Assembly: GCF_016808335.1 (NCBI RefSeq)
Contig: NC_053153.1
Coordinates: 18,115,033-18,179,032, forward strand
From: Panicum virgatum
Lineage: Eukaryota; Streptophyta; Magnoliopsida; Poales; Poaceae
Direction of reading: 5' to 3'
DNA: 64,000 nt
This document shows positions 1-11,010 of the stretch, piece by piece; positions within the stretch are counted from its first letter, which is position 1; each line of letters starts with the position of its first letter. Below the pieces are notes generated by a model. It made no database searches. It worked only from the letters and a program-made list of their open reading frames with translations, and was not told the DNA's origin. The position numbers were made by a program, and so were the translations under genes.

Positions 1-655
1 CTTCTTTCTCCCCCGCATGGGCCAACCTCGGCCCAGAGCGCGCGCTGCCGCGGCCCACCCAGCCTGCTAGCTGCCTCCCTTCTCTTTTCTCTCCCTGGCT
101 CGTTGACGGCCCGGGCCCACCGGTCGTCCCCGACCTTAGGTCGGAGGCGACCGGGGCGCCGCCGCCGTGCGTCGTCCGGACTCCGTTGCTGTCGTATCCG
201 GTCCGGTGTCCGCCCGCCGCCTGCGTCCGTTTCCCTCTCCCCTTCCACCTGGACAGCCCGGCCGAGCCCCTATATAACGTGGCTACCGCGCCTCGAGTTT
301 CCCCAAATCCCAAGCCGTGTAGCTGTAGCTTTGCCAGCCGCCGCCGCCATTGGGGAGCTCCATCTCGCCGAGTCGATCTCGACGCCTGCATCCTGTTGAC
401 GCCGAGCGACCCGCCGCCGGGATTCGCACTGCTCTGCCGCCCCGCTGTGCTGCTTCGCGTGACCCGGGGACTGTCGCTACGAGTTCCCGCCGTCGCCGTC
501 GCCGCCGTTCGAACTGCGCCGCTGACCACCCTTCTCCGACCGTCCCTTGCACGAGGTGAGCCCTGGTTCAGTTCGCCGCATCGCCCCTTTTCTCTGCCGC
601 TGCTCGCCGGCGAGGTCCGCCGCCGGGAGGCCGTTCCCGGCCATGCAAAGTGAGT
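1..655. other. GC-rich promoter-like block, possible truncated LTR
   Basis: This very GC-rich stretch contains a TATA-like box (CCTATATAACG near 270) and a run of CCGCCGCCGCCATTGG near 338-355. It resembles in layout the TATA-to-CCGCCGCCGCCATTGG part of the solo LTR at 16551-19308. It ends abruptly where homology to the P450 second exon begins (about 655-665). I infer a truncated LTR or other element that cut off the P450 3' end. The open frames here are GC-driven and match nothing I know. The left edge lies outside the window. Confidence 0.3.
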
Positions 656-664
656 GGTCCGTAT

Positions 665-2368
665 AGATGATCACTTTGCCGACATGGAGAAGCTCCGCTT
701 GAGCTTTCTGCATCACTCGTGGGTTCCTTGTCAGCTCCGCCAACGCCCACTCTAGTGTTGTTGCTGAGGTCTCGCTCCCCGCCGCAAAGATTTCCTAGGG
801 TCACATAGTGTTTATTATTAGTAAAAGCTTCAAATTACCCTAAGTATGGTTTTCAAGTTCAGATAACCCCCAATTAATTCTTTTGGTTCACTCTGCTCTA
901 CAACTAAGACATTTATTAGTATATTTTCATAAGATATATATCTTTTTGTTTCACTGGCATAAGTGAAATTTTAAGTTGAAATTTTGTGAGTATTGAGCGG
1001 AAATTATAGCTTATTTTAAAAAACACATTGAGCGGAATTATGACTTATTTTAAAAATATACATTATGAAATTTTCATCATTATTTCAATCGGTCAGAACA
1101 TCTCATAATAAATTAATCATGTGATACAAATCAAGCGAAAAATAGTGATGATGTATTCATAATATTTTTCAACATAACTTATGACGTGTATTGTTGCCTA
1201 AAGAAATTTAAATTAAATCGGACAAAAACTCATTATGGATATAAAACTTAAATTGACCTTGTTATCATAGTATAAATTGAACAAAAATAGTGTATTGGGT
1301 TATATACATTTTTGGCGATACTAATAAGGGGGTAATTTATACTTTTTTCTTTTATTATCAGGTGATATTTGTTGCTGATGTCATCTGATCGCAATAATAG
1401 AGGGATTAGAATCGCGTGGTATGTACCAAGACGACGGTGGTGATGATGTCTGTGGTAAGCGGGCACTGCGCGTCGCCGTCTCTCTCCAGCCGCAGCAGCA
1501 CGGCCAGCAGGTTGTCGTCGTCCTGCTCCTCGCGTCCCTCGTCGACTGACGACTGCTCGCGGATGATCTCGCCCATGATGTCGCGCACGGTCCGGTTGCA
1601 CCGCTGGGCCTCCCGCAGCCCGCGGCTGAGCCAGCACACCAGCGGCGACGACGGGTACAGGTCGGTCAGGTTGAAGCCGGAGGTGAGCATCACGGCCGTG
1701 TGGAGTTCGCGCAGGAACTCGTCGCGCCGCGGGCACCGGCCGCCGACGGCCGACCGCACCACGATGTCGTTCATCGCGCGGCAGATCCTCTCGCCGATGT
1801 CGACCACCGCGGCGCCGCCCTGGGCGGCGGCGCAGGAGCCGGCGACGGAGCGGAGCAGGCCCGCGGCCTCCTCCTCCCGGACGCGGCGGAAGGACCGGAC
1901 GCGGCGCGGGGAGAGGAGCTCGAGCACGCAGATCCGCCGGAGCTGGCGCCACAGGTCGCCGTAGGGGGAGAAGAGGATGTCGCGGCCGCCGTCGGCGAAC
2001 ACGGCCAGCGTCGGCGTCAGGTTCCGGCTCGCGAACGCGGCGTCGTGGGTCTTCATCACCTCCCTGGCGGCCTCGGCCGAGGACACCACCAGCGTGGGCA
2101 CGGCGCCGAGGCGGAGCATCATGAGCGGGCCGTGCCGGGCGGACAGGTCCCGCAAGGCCCGGTGCGCGAGGTCGCCGTGCGGGGACAGGAGGAGGTGGTG
2201 GAGGCTGCCGATGAGCGGCAGCTGCCACGGCCCCGGAGGCAGGCGCAGCGGCGGCTTCCCGGGCTACGACGACGCCGACGCCGGGGCGTAGCTCCTGGCG
2301 ACGAGCTTGATGAGGAAGAGGGGTAGCAGGAGCAGCAGCTCAAGCAGCGGCAGCGTCGTCGCCTCCAT
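665..2368 (-). pseudogene. Cytochrome P450 pseudogene (CYP71 clan), 3'-truncated
   Basis: Exon 1 runs from 2368 to about 1427, and exon 2 from about 794 to 665. The start ATG at 2368 opens an N-terminal hydrophobic anchor (about residues 5-22). The proline-rich hinge LPPGPWQLPLIGSLHH and the C-helix WRQLRRIC follow. Exon 1 ends at LTTDIITTVVL with a GT donor, and exon 2 resumes after AG with the I-helix [13 protein letters not shown] and then [16 protein letters not shown]. The layout is typical of two-exon CYP71-clan genes, which are ER-membrane haem monooxygenases of specialised metabolism. It is broken in two ways. Codon 35 is an in-frame TAG (2264-2266), just before the proline-rich hinge. 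The ExxR, PERF and haem-cysteine regions are missing because homology stops near 665. A hAT element sits 39 bp upstream of the ATG. The subfamily is undetermined; CYP71Z-like is a guess. Confidence 0.85.
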
Positions 2369-2414
2369 TATTGGCCGTCGAGTACGATGGTGCGTGTGGT
2401 GCTGTAGTGTAGTC

Positions 2415-3766
2415 CAGGGTTCAAAATTTCGGTGAAATTTCGGCGAAATTTCGGTATTTTTTTCGTTTTCGGTAGTTACCGGGAAGTGGAATTTCGGTAA
2501 ATTTCGGTAAATTTCGTTTCAAAATTCAAAAATTCAAAAAAATTTGTAAAAAAAATTGTAAAAAATATGATAAAAAACTAGGTGTTTTTCTAAGCAAATA
2601 GGACTAGAACACACTCAAATCTAAGATCATTTGCTAGGCTAAAATTAACATTTGAAACCGTAATTTGAATGACTCGTCATTTCATGTGCAAAAATTTGTT
2701 TTCTCCCCTCGACTTCAACTAGACTTTGGTTTATCATGATATTGGTGAGGTACCTATTCAATTTCATATGCATACCTACAACTAGGATGATGATCCATCG
2801 GCCGGCCCGGGTGGACTATACTCTCATCAGTAGACTAGTAGATCTAGTTTCCTCGTGCTGTCCAATTAGGCTCGTCGTCAATCTTGCTTCGCTTTTGCCT
2901 TTTGCATCTGCTTTTATATTATCATCTAGCAGCTCTTTTCTTTTGTATGTAGCGGTGAGATCGAATGAGATGGCAGCTAAAGCCCTCTGTCTGCTGTAGT
3001 CTATTATTCTTAACCAGGCCCTCGATCTGGCTCTTCTTCTAGCTTTGTAGCCGGTAACTGTGGAGACTTGGGAGTTTTTTTTTGATGTTGTGGCCATTGC
3101 TGATACGTGTTAAATTCCATTGGCAATTCTTCTCTATTGGCAACTGCAGATTAAGTCAGTTGTGGCCTTTGATCTGCCCCCACTTCGTGGAAGAAAGCTT
3201 TCAGAATGCTTTAACAATTCTCTATACAAATTGAATCAAACAAAAAATTCAAACACTGTCACATGAATTGATAACCAATTCAAATCATGTTTGTCCTGGA
3301 TTTAAAACAACTTTCAATTTGGATCAACTAATGTCCCTAAAAATTTATAGGAATATCCGCCATAACAAGAATAATAAAAGTCCAGTTGAGGCCTAAGAGA
3401 GAAAATGAAAGTTGTCACATGAAATGACAAGACTTTTAATTGGTAGTTTTTGAAATAATTAAATAACTTTCAAACCATTGCTCAAATGAAAAAGTTCCTG
3501 AAACAAAAGTTGTAGATCTCGAAAAACTGAACAAAGTTGGTATTCAAAAGTTTTTCATTTGACCTCGGGAACAGTAGGAAAATCACAACTGACATCATTT
3601 TCCGGTCGAAATCACCGAAATTTCGGTCGGAATTCACCGAAATTTCGTTTTTTGAATTTGAATTCCCTTTCCGTTCGGAATTAGCGAATTTCGGCGAAAT
3701 TTCAGCCGAAATTTCGTTTCCGGCAAACGGCGGGATTCGGAAAAAAAACGAAAAAGGTGAACCCTG
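2415..3766. mobile_element. Non-autonomous hAT-type element with 8-bp TSD
   Basis: The ends are CAGGGTTC (2415) and GAACCCTG (3766). They are flanked by a perfect 8-bp duplication GTGTAGTC at 2407-2414 and 3767-3774. An 8-bp TSD and CAGGG-type termini are hallmarks of the hAT superfamily. Both subterminal regions are packed with copies of GAAATTTCGG and its complement. The interior is AT-rich and has no transposase, so the element would have to move in trans. It lies 39 bp upstream of the P450 start and displaces that promoter. Confidence 0.9.
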
Positions 3767-3774
3767 GTGTAGTC

Positions 3775-4320
3775 TAGCCAGCAGCAGTGGTGGCATTGCA
3801 TTCAACTCGACCTGTCTCTGTTGCTGAATCTCTTTTATGATTGGAGACGTACAGCTGCAACTGCGAAAGCGTCTGGACTTTCATTTTCATCTTGAAGGCG
3901 GTTGGAAGGATCGATACGGACAACAACCACGCTCGGTGCACGTTTTAAAGTGTTGTTTTGCAACCCAAACACAAAAAAGTTGCATGATATTTCCTCCCCA
4001 CCAAATTATAATTATAAATATGATCCTGTTGTTTGAGTGCTTGGCAGGGTTTTTACGATGGCTCTAGCTCCGGCTTCAGGCTCCCGAAGGAGCCTTGCCA
4101 AACATTTTGTACGAGAGGCAGTTTTTTATGAAAAATGTAGGAGCCGAAGTTATTTTGGAGGAGAGAGTCCTGCTAAACATTCTTTAAATGTATCGTATAT
4201 CTATGTGTATAGTAAAATTAAAATCTATTTATTTAAAAAAGTTAAAATGACCAATTATTTAAATAGAGTATTTTATCTTGGCACCATATTCTATAGAAAA
4301 CAAGATCTTTGTGCAAACTT
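3775..4320. other. P450 upstream flank and AT-rich intergenic DNA
   Basis: The first part continues the P450 5' flank interrupted by the hAT insertion. At about 4041-4111 there is an imperfect inverted pair, CTTGGCAGGG and CCTTGCCAA, around GGCTCTAGCTCC-like sequence. This suggests a degraded MITE, but no TSD could be fixed. I see no gene. Confidence 0.35.
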
Positions 4321-6830
4321 TGGAAACTCCAATAGAGCCCACCGGACCCATCCGAGGGCACCGGACAGATTTGGGGAATTTTTACACTTTGACACCCGCC
4401 TCTCCCCCCACCTTCGCTGCGCGTTCTTACAATTCCACCCCTTCGTTCCGTTCCGTCAGCCGCTCCGCTCCGTTCTGTCAGCCGCAGCCTCCCCTCCGTT
4501 CGTTCGTTCATTCTGGGCCTCGCGCAGGGGGCGTCGTGATTCTTCTCCCCAAGACGCCGCCGCCTAGGGTTTCCTCCGCCGGCTCCTAGCAGAGCGCCGC
4601 CGCCCTTGCCTCGCCTGGAGTGCCGCTGCCCTCCACCACCTCCCCTCCGTTCTGTGCCCTAGGGCCAACAAGACCGCCGCCTCCACCAGCGCAGGATCCC
4701 TCGGTTCGCCGCCGCCTCCCTCTGGTCGCCAGGGTCGCCGCCGCCCGTTTGCCGGCGCAGAGGGCGCCGCCGTAGTCCGACGAGGCTAGCTGTACGATCA
4801 GCAGCTTTCGCTACGGCAGGCCCCCCGGGGCTAGCTGCACTCCAGGCCCTTGCCTCCCCAATGAAACTGAACCTCTGCTGCATTTCTTTCCATCTGCAGG
4901 TACCAAGGTACCTCGATCTCTTCCTCTGGAAGTTCCAGTGAAAATGTTATGCATCATCCAGTTTAATCTTACACGTTTTGCTATTGTTTGAGCAGCCTTT
5001 GCTGCACGGGGCATCAATTTCTCCACTCCAGCACCTCCTACCATTCCGTCTGCTGTGCAATCAGTGCAATCATCAGGGGATTCATCAGACTGGGCTCATT
5101 TACGGCATTTTGAGAACACTGAAGGAGTACAAGCTGATTAAAATATGTAGCTGATGACTTAGCTAGGAATGCTTCTGTATTGGTTGAAACTAGCGCTATT
5201 TTGAAGTGGTCAAATTACAGGCATAGTGAAGCTCTTGTTGCAATTCAGATTGTAGCTGTTCAAAATATTGTAGCTGATGCCAAACTATGTACCATCTCTT
5301 GCATATGAATGAAATTTGTCCATGGGAAACATGTCTGAGATAAGAAGCTCTTGTTGCATTTCAGATTTTTGCAGCAGTTCACCTGTGATATTTCTGAAAT
5401 TGATAGTATACAACAAACTGAATTGACCTTTTTTTACTCAAGTTTGGCAGCATGTACCCATAACAAGAGCATACATGTTCAGATTTAACTATTCACAATA
5501 TGAAAACAAACATGTCTCATTGAACACAAGAATCAGGATCTCCAGAATTGGTTTACAATAGGAAGGCTCCAGCAATTGGATTATGTTTTGTCATTTGAAA
5601 TGATTTAGTTTGAAATGTGTTCAGTCCAAACCTAGTATAAATCAAGCTAGTATGACACTAATTTCCAAACCTAGAATGAATCAAGCTAGTATGACACTAA
5701 TTTCAATATAACACGACAGCTGCTTACTATCGCCAAAGGCAAACATGCAGATGGTTAGCATAGTTTCTGGATCAAGCAACTGATAGCATGATGTCCTGAG
5801 GTGATGTAGAACAAGAGATTTTTCAGGGTTCAACCAGGGATAGTTACTACAATTTTTTTCAGAGTTTTAGCATATTTTTGGTTTAGCTCACCGACACCGT
5901 GCTATAGTTTAATTTGTACTATCCATCAGTCCTCCTGGCTCACTGGCTGTGCACCTATCTTATTGTGATGTCATAAAATTTATTTGAAAACTTGGCATTT
6001 TCTTTTGCAGCATAGGAAAAGAAAACAAACTTGAGTGCAGAAGTGTGGGATCAAGTCATTAGGCTAAAAAACAATCTACCGACCAAATATTCAACTTGGT
6101 GACCTCCCAGAGGTATGCTGCAACTTCTTGTTTAAAGCTGTTATTAGGAGTACATTAAATTTCCAAACTTTAGGAGACCGGGGAGAGCGATGAGGATACA
6201 TCATTTCTGGGTTGTCAAATTTCTCAGACATTCATTTTGCACTGGACAATTTGAGGACAAAATCTAATCTTTTTCCCATTTCAAACTGAACAAAACTGTA
6301 CATCCATTGAGCTACAACAGAGACAAACATTCAGAGACACAGCTGAAGCCTACAAACATTCAGGGGAACAGCAGAATCCGCAGGGAGGGGCGCCCAGAGC
6401 GGGCAGCGCTAAATCAGCGCCAAACCACATCCATGGCCTCGCGGTCAGCCCTGTCCTCCATGGCAGAAGCCTGGTCCATGGCGGCGGCGCTGGAGGGGAT
6501 CGGGCGGCGGTGGCGCTGCTGAGGAATCGGGCGGCGGCGCTGCTGGAGATGAATCGGGCGGCGGAGGCGCTGCTGGGCTTCGGAGTGCGGCTGCGCAGCA
6601 GGGCTTCGGATGCCGACGGCGCTGTACAATTTCTGAGGGGCGGCGTCGCTGCTGGAGATGGAGGCCGCCGGCAGCGGACGGGGGCGCACCTCCTGGATGG
6701 AAACGTGCTGGCACGGACGGAGGCAGACGGAAGCGAATGGGGTGGCCAGACGGAATGGCGCTTCGCTCGCCAGACAAAACGGAGGCCGGGGGGGTGAGTG
6801 CAAATTTTCCCCACCTTATACCAAGATGGA
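4321..6830. other. Possible Pack-MULE-like block with a captured gene fragment
   Basis: Two GC-rich blocks (4380-4870 and 6360-6800) bracket an AT-richer middle. The outer edges are weakly inverted: TTTGGGGAATTTTTACACT near 4369 against the complement of GCAAATTTTCCCCACC near 6806. The middle has coding-like stretches. From 4990 the frame reads AARGINFSTPAPPTIPSAVQ and then SGDSSDWAHLRHFENTEG. After a stop and frame change it reads KYVADDLARNASVLVE and KWSNYRHSEALVAIQ (about 5140-5280). Splice-like sites flank it (CTGCAG/GTACC near 4897, TTTGAGCAG near 4987, TTTTGCAGCATAGG near 6010). I do not recognise the protein. Short 30-bp-scale repeats of GCGGCGCTGCTG lie at about 6480-6590. Gene-fragment capture by a DNA element is my inference; the inverted repeats are too weak to prove it. 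Confidence 0.3.
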
Positions 6831-7605
6831 TCTTGTATTGTTTATCAGAGTTAGCCGACCACACTCGAAATTTGCAAATTCTCTAGTAAATCACTTTTAA
6901 GATCTAGGCAAGTACTACACTTTGACCCTAAAACCATGATGATGTCTTTGTCTGGAGTGCTGGACCCGTCCCTGATCTAAGTATGTCCAATCCTACCAAT
7001 CCTATAGATAATTAGAACATAAGAAAAGTAGAGGAATTTTATTGAATTTGAATCCTATAAAAAGTAGAGCGATTTTATAGAGAATTTGAATCCTATAAGT
7101 AAGGCTAAGCCCACTAGCTCACCATGCATGGAGATATTAACCCCTCAAAAACAAAAATCAGTGGTGGTATTTTTTAGGGAAGATCATTAGTGACTTTATA
7201 TTGTTCTTTTTTGAGAGCGAAGATCAATGGCGGTGTTTGTCAGTTGCCACCACTCCTTGCCAGGGAAGAGCACTTGTAGCAAAATTTAGTTGCAACCAAC
7301 AAAACCTTTCATTGATTGTGGAGGTGTTGGTGATGTGTTAATAAAATGACTGTCTATTTCCTCTCAACATGACTGTCCTATTTTTTGAATTTGTTTTAAA
7401 ATAAATATTATTGTTCTGTCATAGATAAGTGTCATCGATGACCAGACGTACATGTTGATTTTGTGAATCTCAAAGGGTAGGACGTCTATTATTTTTATGA
7501 AAAGAAAAAACAATAAAATAGTGGCTTTTCTATTTATTTGTTTTTAACAGAGTGTTATGCGTGCATCCAGATCAGCTGTGCCTCTATGTTCCATCCACCA
7601 TTAAT
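6831..7605. other. AT-rich intergenic DNA
   Basis: No open frame, RNA gene or clear repeat end was found. Two near-identical short runs, GAATTTGAATCCTATAA, occur at about 7044 and 7082, which is a minor local duplication. Confidence 0.4.
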
Positions 7606-7998
7606 CAAGGTAAGATAAATTTTCATTTAAAAAGCTAATATATTTAGCAGAAATCCTTCCAAAAAGCTAAAGGAGCTATAGCAAAAGCTATAGCGAAAGC
7701 GAAATCATTTAGCGGAATGATAAAATAGTCAATAATTACATACAAAATAAGAAGCATCATTAGTCCAACAATCTAAAATAGACTCAACACGTCTCTTGAC
7801 TGTCTAAGTGTGCTCGTGATGCTTTTTTATGGTCCACCATAATAATATTGATTCTTTATTTCTTTTGACTATATCTTTAGCGGACATAGCGGACATTTAT
7901 TATCACTAAATCTTATAAAAATCTCTTTGGACATAGTAGACAAATATTGTATAGCGTAATCTTCTAAAAAACTAATAGCGGCCTATAGCAGGCTATTA
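7606..7998. mobile_element. hAT-derived MITE, interrupted (right tip at 13627-13640)
   Basis: The body matches the MITE at 19989-20358. Both contain AGCTAAATCATTTAGC-like, GAATGATAAAATA and AACATGTCTCTTAACT-like stretches, and end in repeated TATAGCGG/GGCTATAG motifs. The left tip begins CAAGGTAAGATAAA. The right side breaks at CTATAGCAGGCTATTA, where a Tourist MITE and MULE-A are inserted. Sequence after MULE-A (ACTATTTTGTACATTG, to 13640) fits the missing right tip. No clean 8-bp TSD survives (CCATTAAT against ATAACAAC), so the boundaries are approximate. Confidence 0.55.
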
Positions 7999-8364
7999 GG
8001 CTAATCCCAGTGCAAGGTTTTAATACACGATTACCAAGAGTGATAATCATCAAATGACTTTTGAAACTATGGATGAAATGAGGCCTCCCAATGCATAGTT
8101 TTATTTCACGATTTTATAGGCGAGCCATAGCATTCAATTGCTATGAACGTGATTGGGTGAAATCAGATGAGATGAAATTCTCTAGCTCCCAATGCTACTT
8201 TCATCAAGTTTCATAGTTTTGGAAACAGTGTAACCCATGTTTCATCTAGATGAAACCCATTTTTTCTCTCTCTTCATAAATTTCTTGCCATGTCTTTATT
8301 TTTACCTATGTGGCACCTTATTTAATGTGCATAAAATCTCATTAAAATTTGCATTGGACTGGCC
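7999..8364. mobile_element. Tourist-like MITE (PIF/Harbinger type)
   Basis: This 366-bp element has imperfect inverted ends: GGCTAATCCCAGTGCA on the left and the complement GGCCAGTCCAATGCA on the right. It is flanked by TTA on both sides (7996-7998 and 8365-8367), the target duplication expected for PIF/Harbinger elements. There is no coding sequence. It sits inside the hAT-derived MITE, and its right flank is also the insertion point of MULE-A. Confidence 0.7.
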
Positions 8365-8373
8365 TTAACGGAC

Positions 8374-8690
8374 GCACTTTTTTCTTTTTTATATTTTAAA
8401 AAAATAAAAATTTCAAAAATATACGTCCGTTTTGAAATATATCAAAAATACCCTCCGGTCGCCCCCCCATAGGGCGACAGGCCCTAAGTGTAATTTTTTC
8501 CTTCAAATTCGCAACGAGATCCCTAGAAAAAAGGGGGGCCTGTCGCCCCCCCAACGGGCGACAGGCGACAGGGGGGGCTGTCACCCCCCCTCGGGCAACC
8601 ACTGGGCCCCGCCCACGGGCGCGGCAGGGGGGCCTGTCGCCCCCCCTGCGGGCGACCGGGGTACCCCCCCCCCCTTATATAAGGATCCGA
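8374..8690 (+). repeat. MULE-A left terminal inverted repeat with GGCGACAGG palindromes
   Basis: The outer 110 bp is AT-rich (TTTTTTCTTTTTTATATTTT, then TCCGTTTTGAAATATATC). It is followed by a GC-rich zone with repeated GGGCGACAGG and CCTGTCGCCC in alternating orientation (about 8458-8660). The same order is found, inverted, at 13370-13617 and in both ends of MULE-B. Such clustered palindromes could be transposase-binding or structure-forming sites (inference). Confidence 0.85.
8673..8682 (+). promoter_or_regulatory. TATA box at inner edge of MULE-A left TIR
   Basis: CTTATATAAGGATCC lies at the junction between the terminal repeat and the plant-mobile-domain gene, so it is placed to start inward transcription. 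An equivalent box occurs at the matching end of MULE-B (complement near 31420-31430). Differently flanked boxes (TATATAAGCCCTGG and TATATAAGCTCTGG) lie at the opposite ends. Confidence 0.55.
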
Positions 8691-8699
8691 CGCCCGAGG

Positions 8700-9273
8700 A
8701 CGTTGTCTGGGAGCCTTACAGCCCAGAGGCTGTGGCTACCCGTGCACCAGCAGGCCTGTCTTCGCACTGCTCCGCGAATGCGAGCCTGTGGCTTACTACC
8801 GCCGTCCTGGTTTATGACATCGCGGTTGAGGCATATTGCCACTGGAGAGTCAGGAGACAGTTCGGGCAGCGCCAGGAGTTTTCGGTGCCCACCGCGTTAG
8901 AGCGTGTCAGTTGCCAGGACCATAGGTAATTATGAATGAACTTGGCTCATATATTCGTGTCGAATCTAACGATTCTTCGTGGTCCACTTTTGTAGGTTGT
9001 CAAGGAGTGGCTTGCCGTGCTCTGATGATTGGCTCACCAAGATGCAGCCGTGGGTGGACCAATGGGAACAGGCAGACGAGCACTTGGTCCATCCAACAGG
9101 ATCACACATAGACAGCTCATTTAGGGCTTACCTCACCTGGTACTTACCACGGACTCGGGCTCGTCTGGTTTATGTTGACACTCACCCGCAGCCACACCAG
9201 GCGAGGCCTCAGGATGGCTATGCCCGGCACCACGTGAGGCACTAGCTGGCGCGGTGAGTCTGTTGATCATATT

Positions 9274-9353
<80 letters not shown>

Positions 9354-10225
9354 TAAGATAATTCATGTGTTTCTAACTGTACCTTTACTGAATGGATGCA
9401 GTTTCGCCTTTGCAACATGATGGAGACGGACTGCTCGACTTACCTGACGAGGGTACGTGCCGGATCCCCAATGACCCAGTTTGAGCAGACAGAGGCATGA
9501 TCGAGGCAGCGTGATCAGTTGCGTCAGGTAGTGGATAACTTGGGAAGCCGTGTGCAGTACAAAGACAGCCACGGGTCGTCCCAGGCCTCGTCGTCGTTCC
9601 CGTGTCCGTCGACCGTGCATGGGCCGACGTCGCAGTTCTTCCAGCTACTGCGTTCGGCCATACTGGAACGTACATATCTCTTTAAAATTAGATCAGGTGT
9701 TCATACATATTTACTAATATCACATACAGGATACGATCCAGCTACTGCGTTCGGCCATACTGGAATGTTTAGAGGGACAGCACCAGTTGGCGGACCGTAT
9801 CCAGGGATGGTACCGGGGCCACAGATACTGGTCTACACAGGTTAGTTTATATTTCGTATTTCGGTTTCTACATGTCATGACGAAATACACGAGCGTACGC
9901 TAACATCCACATTTTATGCGTAGGATTCTACCCCGATGCCGGCGCCGGACCTTCTTCTTCCTCCTTTCGACCAGATAACGAGGCATTCACCTTAGACGAC
10001 CTCGACAGTTTGACTCTAGAAGAGCCTGCCGCGTAAGGTGACCCCGATGTCTTGGGGTATTCACAGCTAGGAGGAGCACCACTTGGGATCTCTCAGCAGC
10101 AGACACCGCAGTCCCTTGCGCGTCCTGAGCGACAAGTGAGGTCTCCGGATGTTCTCACCTACTCCGAGGGCCATGTTCGTGCCCAGCAGAGGGCTAAGAG
10201 GGTCCGACGCCCTAGGGGTGGTTAG
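8700..10225 (+). pseudogene. Plant mobile domain (PMD)-like pseudogene of MULE-A
   Basis: The pieces read in order as decayed exons. Exon A (about 8700-8926) contains VYDIAVEAYCHWRVRRQFGQ, matching the HxPxRVxRQFG motif region of plant mobile domain (PF10536, aminotransferase-like) proteins. Exon B (about 8996-9245) reads PWVDQWEQADEHLV and AYLTWYLPRTRARLVYVDTH, the usual WxxWY-type C-terminal part. Exon C (about 9393-9845) and exon D (about 9921-10225) make a low-complexity tail ending RAKRVRRPRGG. Stops interrupt exon C (TGA after EQTEA) and exon D (TAA after EEPAA). An (AT)n run of about 75 bp fills one intron. PMD genes are known passengers of plant transposons; their molecular role is poorly defined. 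The 3' end of the same gene occurs rearranged in MULE-B (about 28425-28530). Confidence 0.6.
9277..9351. repeat. (AT)n microsatellite
   Basis: About 37 uninterrupted AT dinucleotides lie inside a presumed intron of the PMD pseudogene. No other function is evident. Confidence 0.95.
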
Positions 10226-11010
10226 ATATATCTGATGTTTATTTGTAATGAGATAGCTGTGGACCACTTATTTGTATCCGATGTTTATGATTGTGGTAGT
10301 TTACTTGTTATTTGTTTCTATAGATACTATTGATGTGAACTTGTTATGTTTGTGGGTTCCATAATGCTCGTGAAATAAGGGAAGTTCTTGTGAATTTTTT
10401 CCGTGATTTAATGAAGGACAAGTTAGGTGCGGTAGGAGTTAGCGGCCGAGATCTTGCCGACGATGATGACGACTACACGCTCGAATAGCTCAAAATAGGA
10501 ACCATAGTGTATCTAGCTGTGAGTACGAGATCACAGGTTGCCACTGCTCAGCACGGCGATCACGGGTTTCCCAAATGTCGCATTCTTTGCCCAGACATAC
10601 GTGACCCAATAGCAGTGCCCTTCCATCATTTCAAAAAGATGTGACAACACGGCAACCACTCCAGCTCACCTTCAAAGCAGTCTCTCTGGCGAGGACGACG
10701 GACCTGTCATTCTACAGCGCAGGTCTGTGGCGTGTAGTGGGGAAGGCGGCATCTAGGCGCGATCGACCGAGCGGCAGCAATGCAGCGCTGTGAATCTGCA
10801 TGCACAGAGATGCATCGAGTAGTCATTTCGAGAATCGAATCTAGCCTTTTCAGTGTTAGGTCAGCTAGCCTCTTCACTGTGTTGTCATGTAGGCTTTTTA
10901 TGTGCATTTACACTCCACACTCCGGGTATCAGACCTTTGTGCGCCTATAAATACTCCGAAGTTTGTGAACTCCCAGCAGCACTTAAACACCAAAGCTCAT
11001 TGTATACCCA
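10226..11010 (+). other. MULE-A spacer between PMD and GRF genes
   Basis: The first half (10226-10600) has a broken frame containing NFFRDLMKDKLGAVGVSGRD (about 10400) that I do not recognise. From about 10601 (CAGACATACGTGACCC) onward it matches MULE-B 29748-29905 in inverse orientation. In MULE-B, transposase N-terminal sequence abuts that same point. CCTATAAATACTCC near 10944 is a plausible TATA box for the GRF gene, and CAGCACTTAAACACCAAAGC follows just before the ATG. Confidence 0.5.

Noticed and set aside
103..804. Overlapping Arg/Pro-rich frames at the left edge
   Set aside because: No domain, and frames overlap on both strands. Only the P450 exon at 665-794 has homology.
1700..2326. 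208-residue plus-strand frame
   Set aside because: Antisense shadow of P450 exon 1.
9133..9366. Minus-strand frame rich in Ile-Tyr repeats
   Set aside because: Translation of an (AT)n microsatellite.
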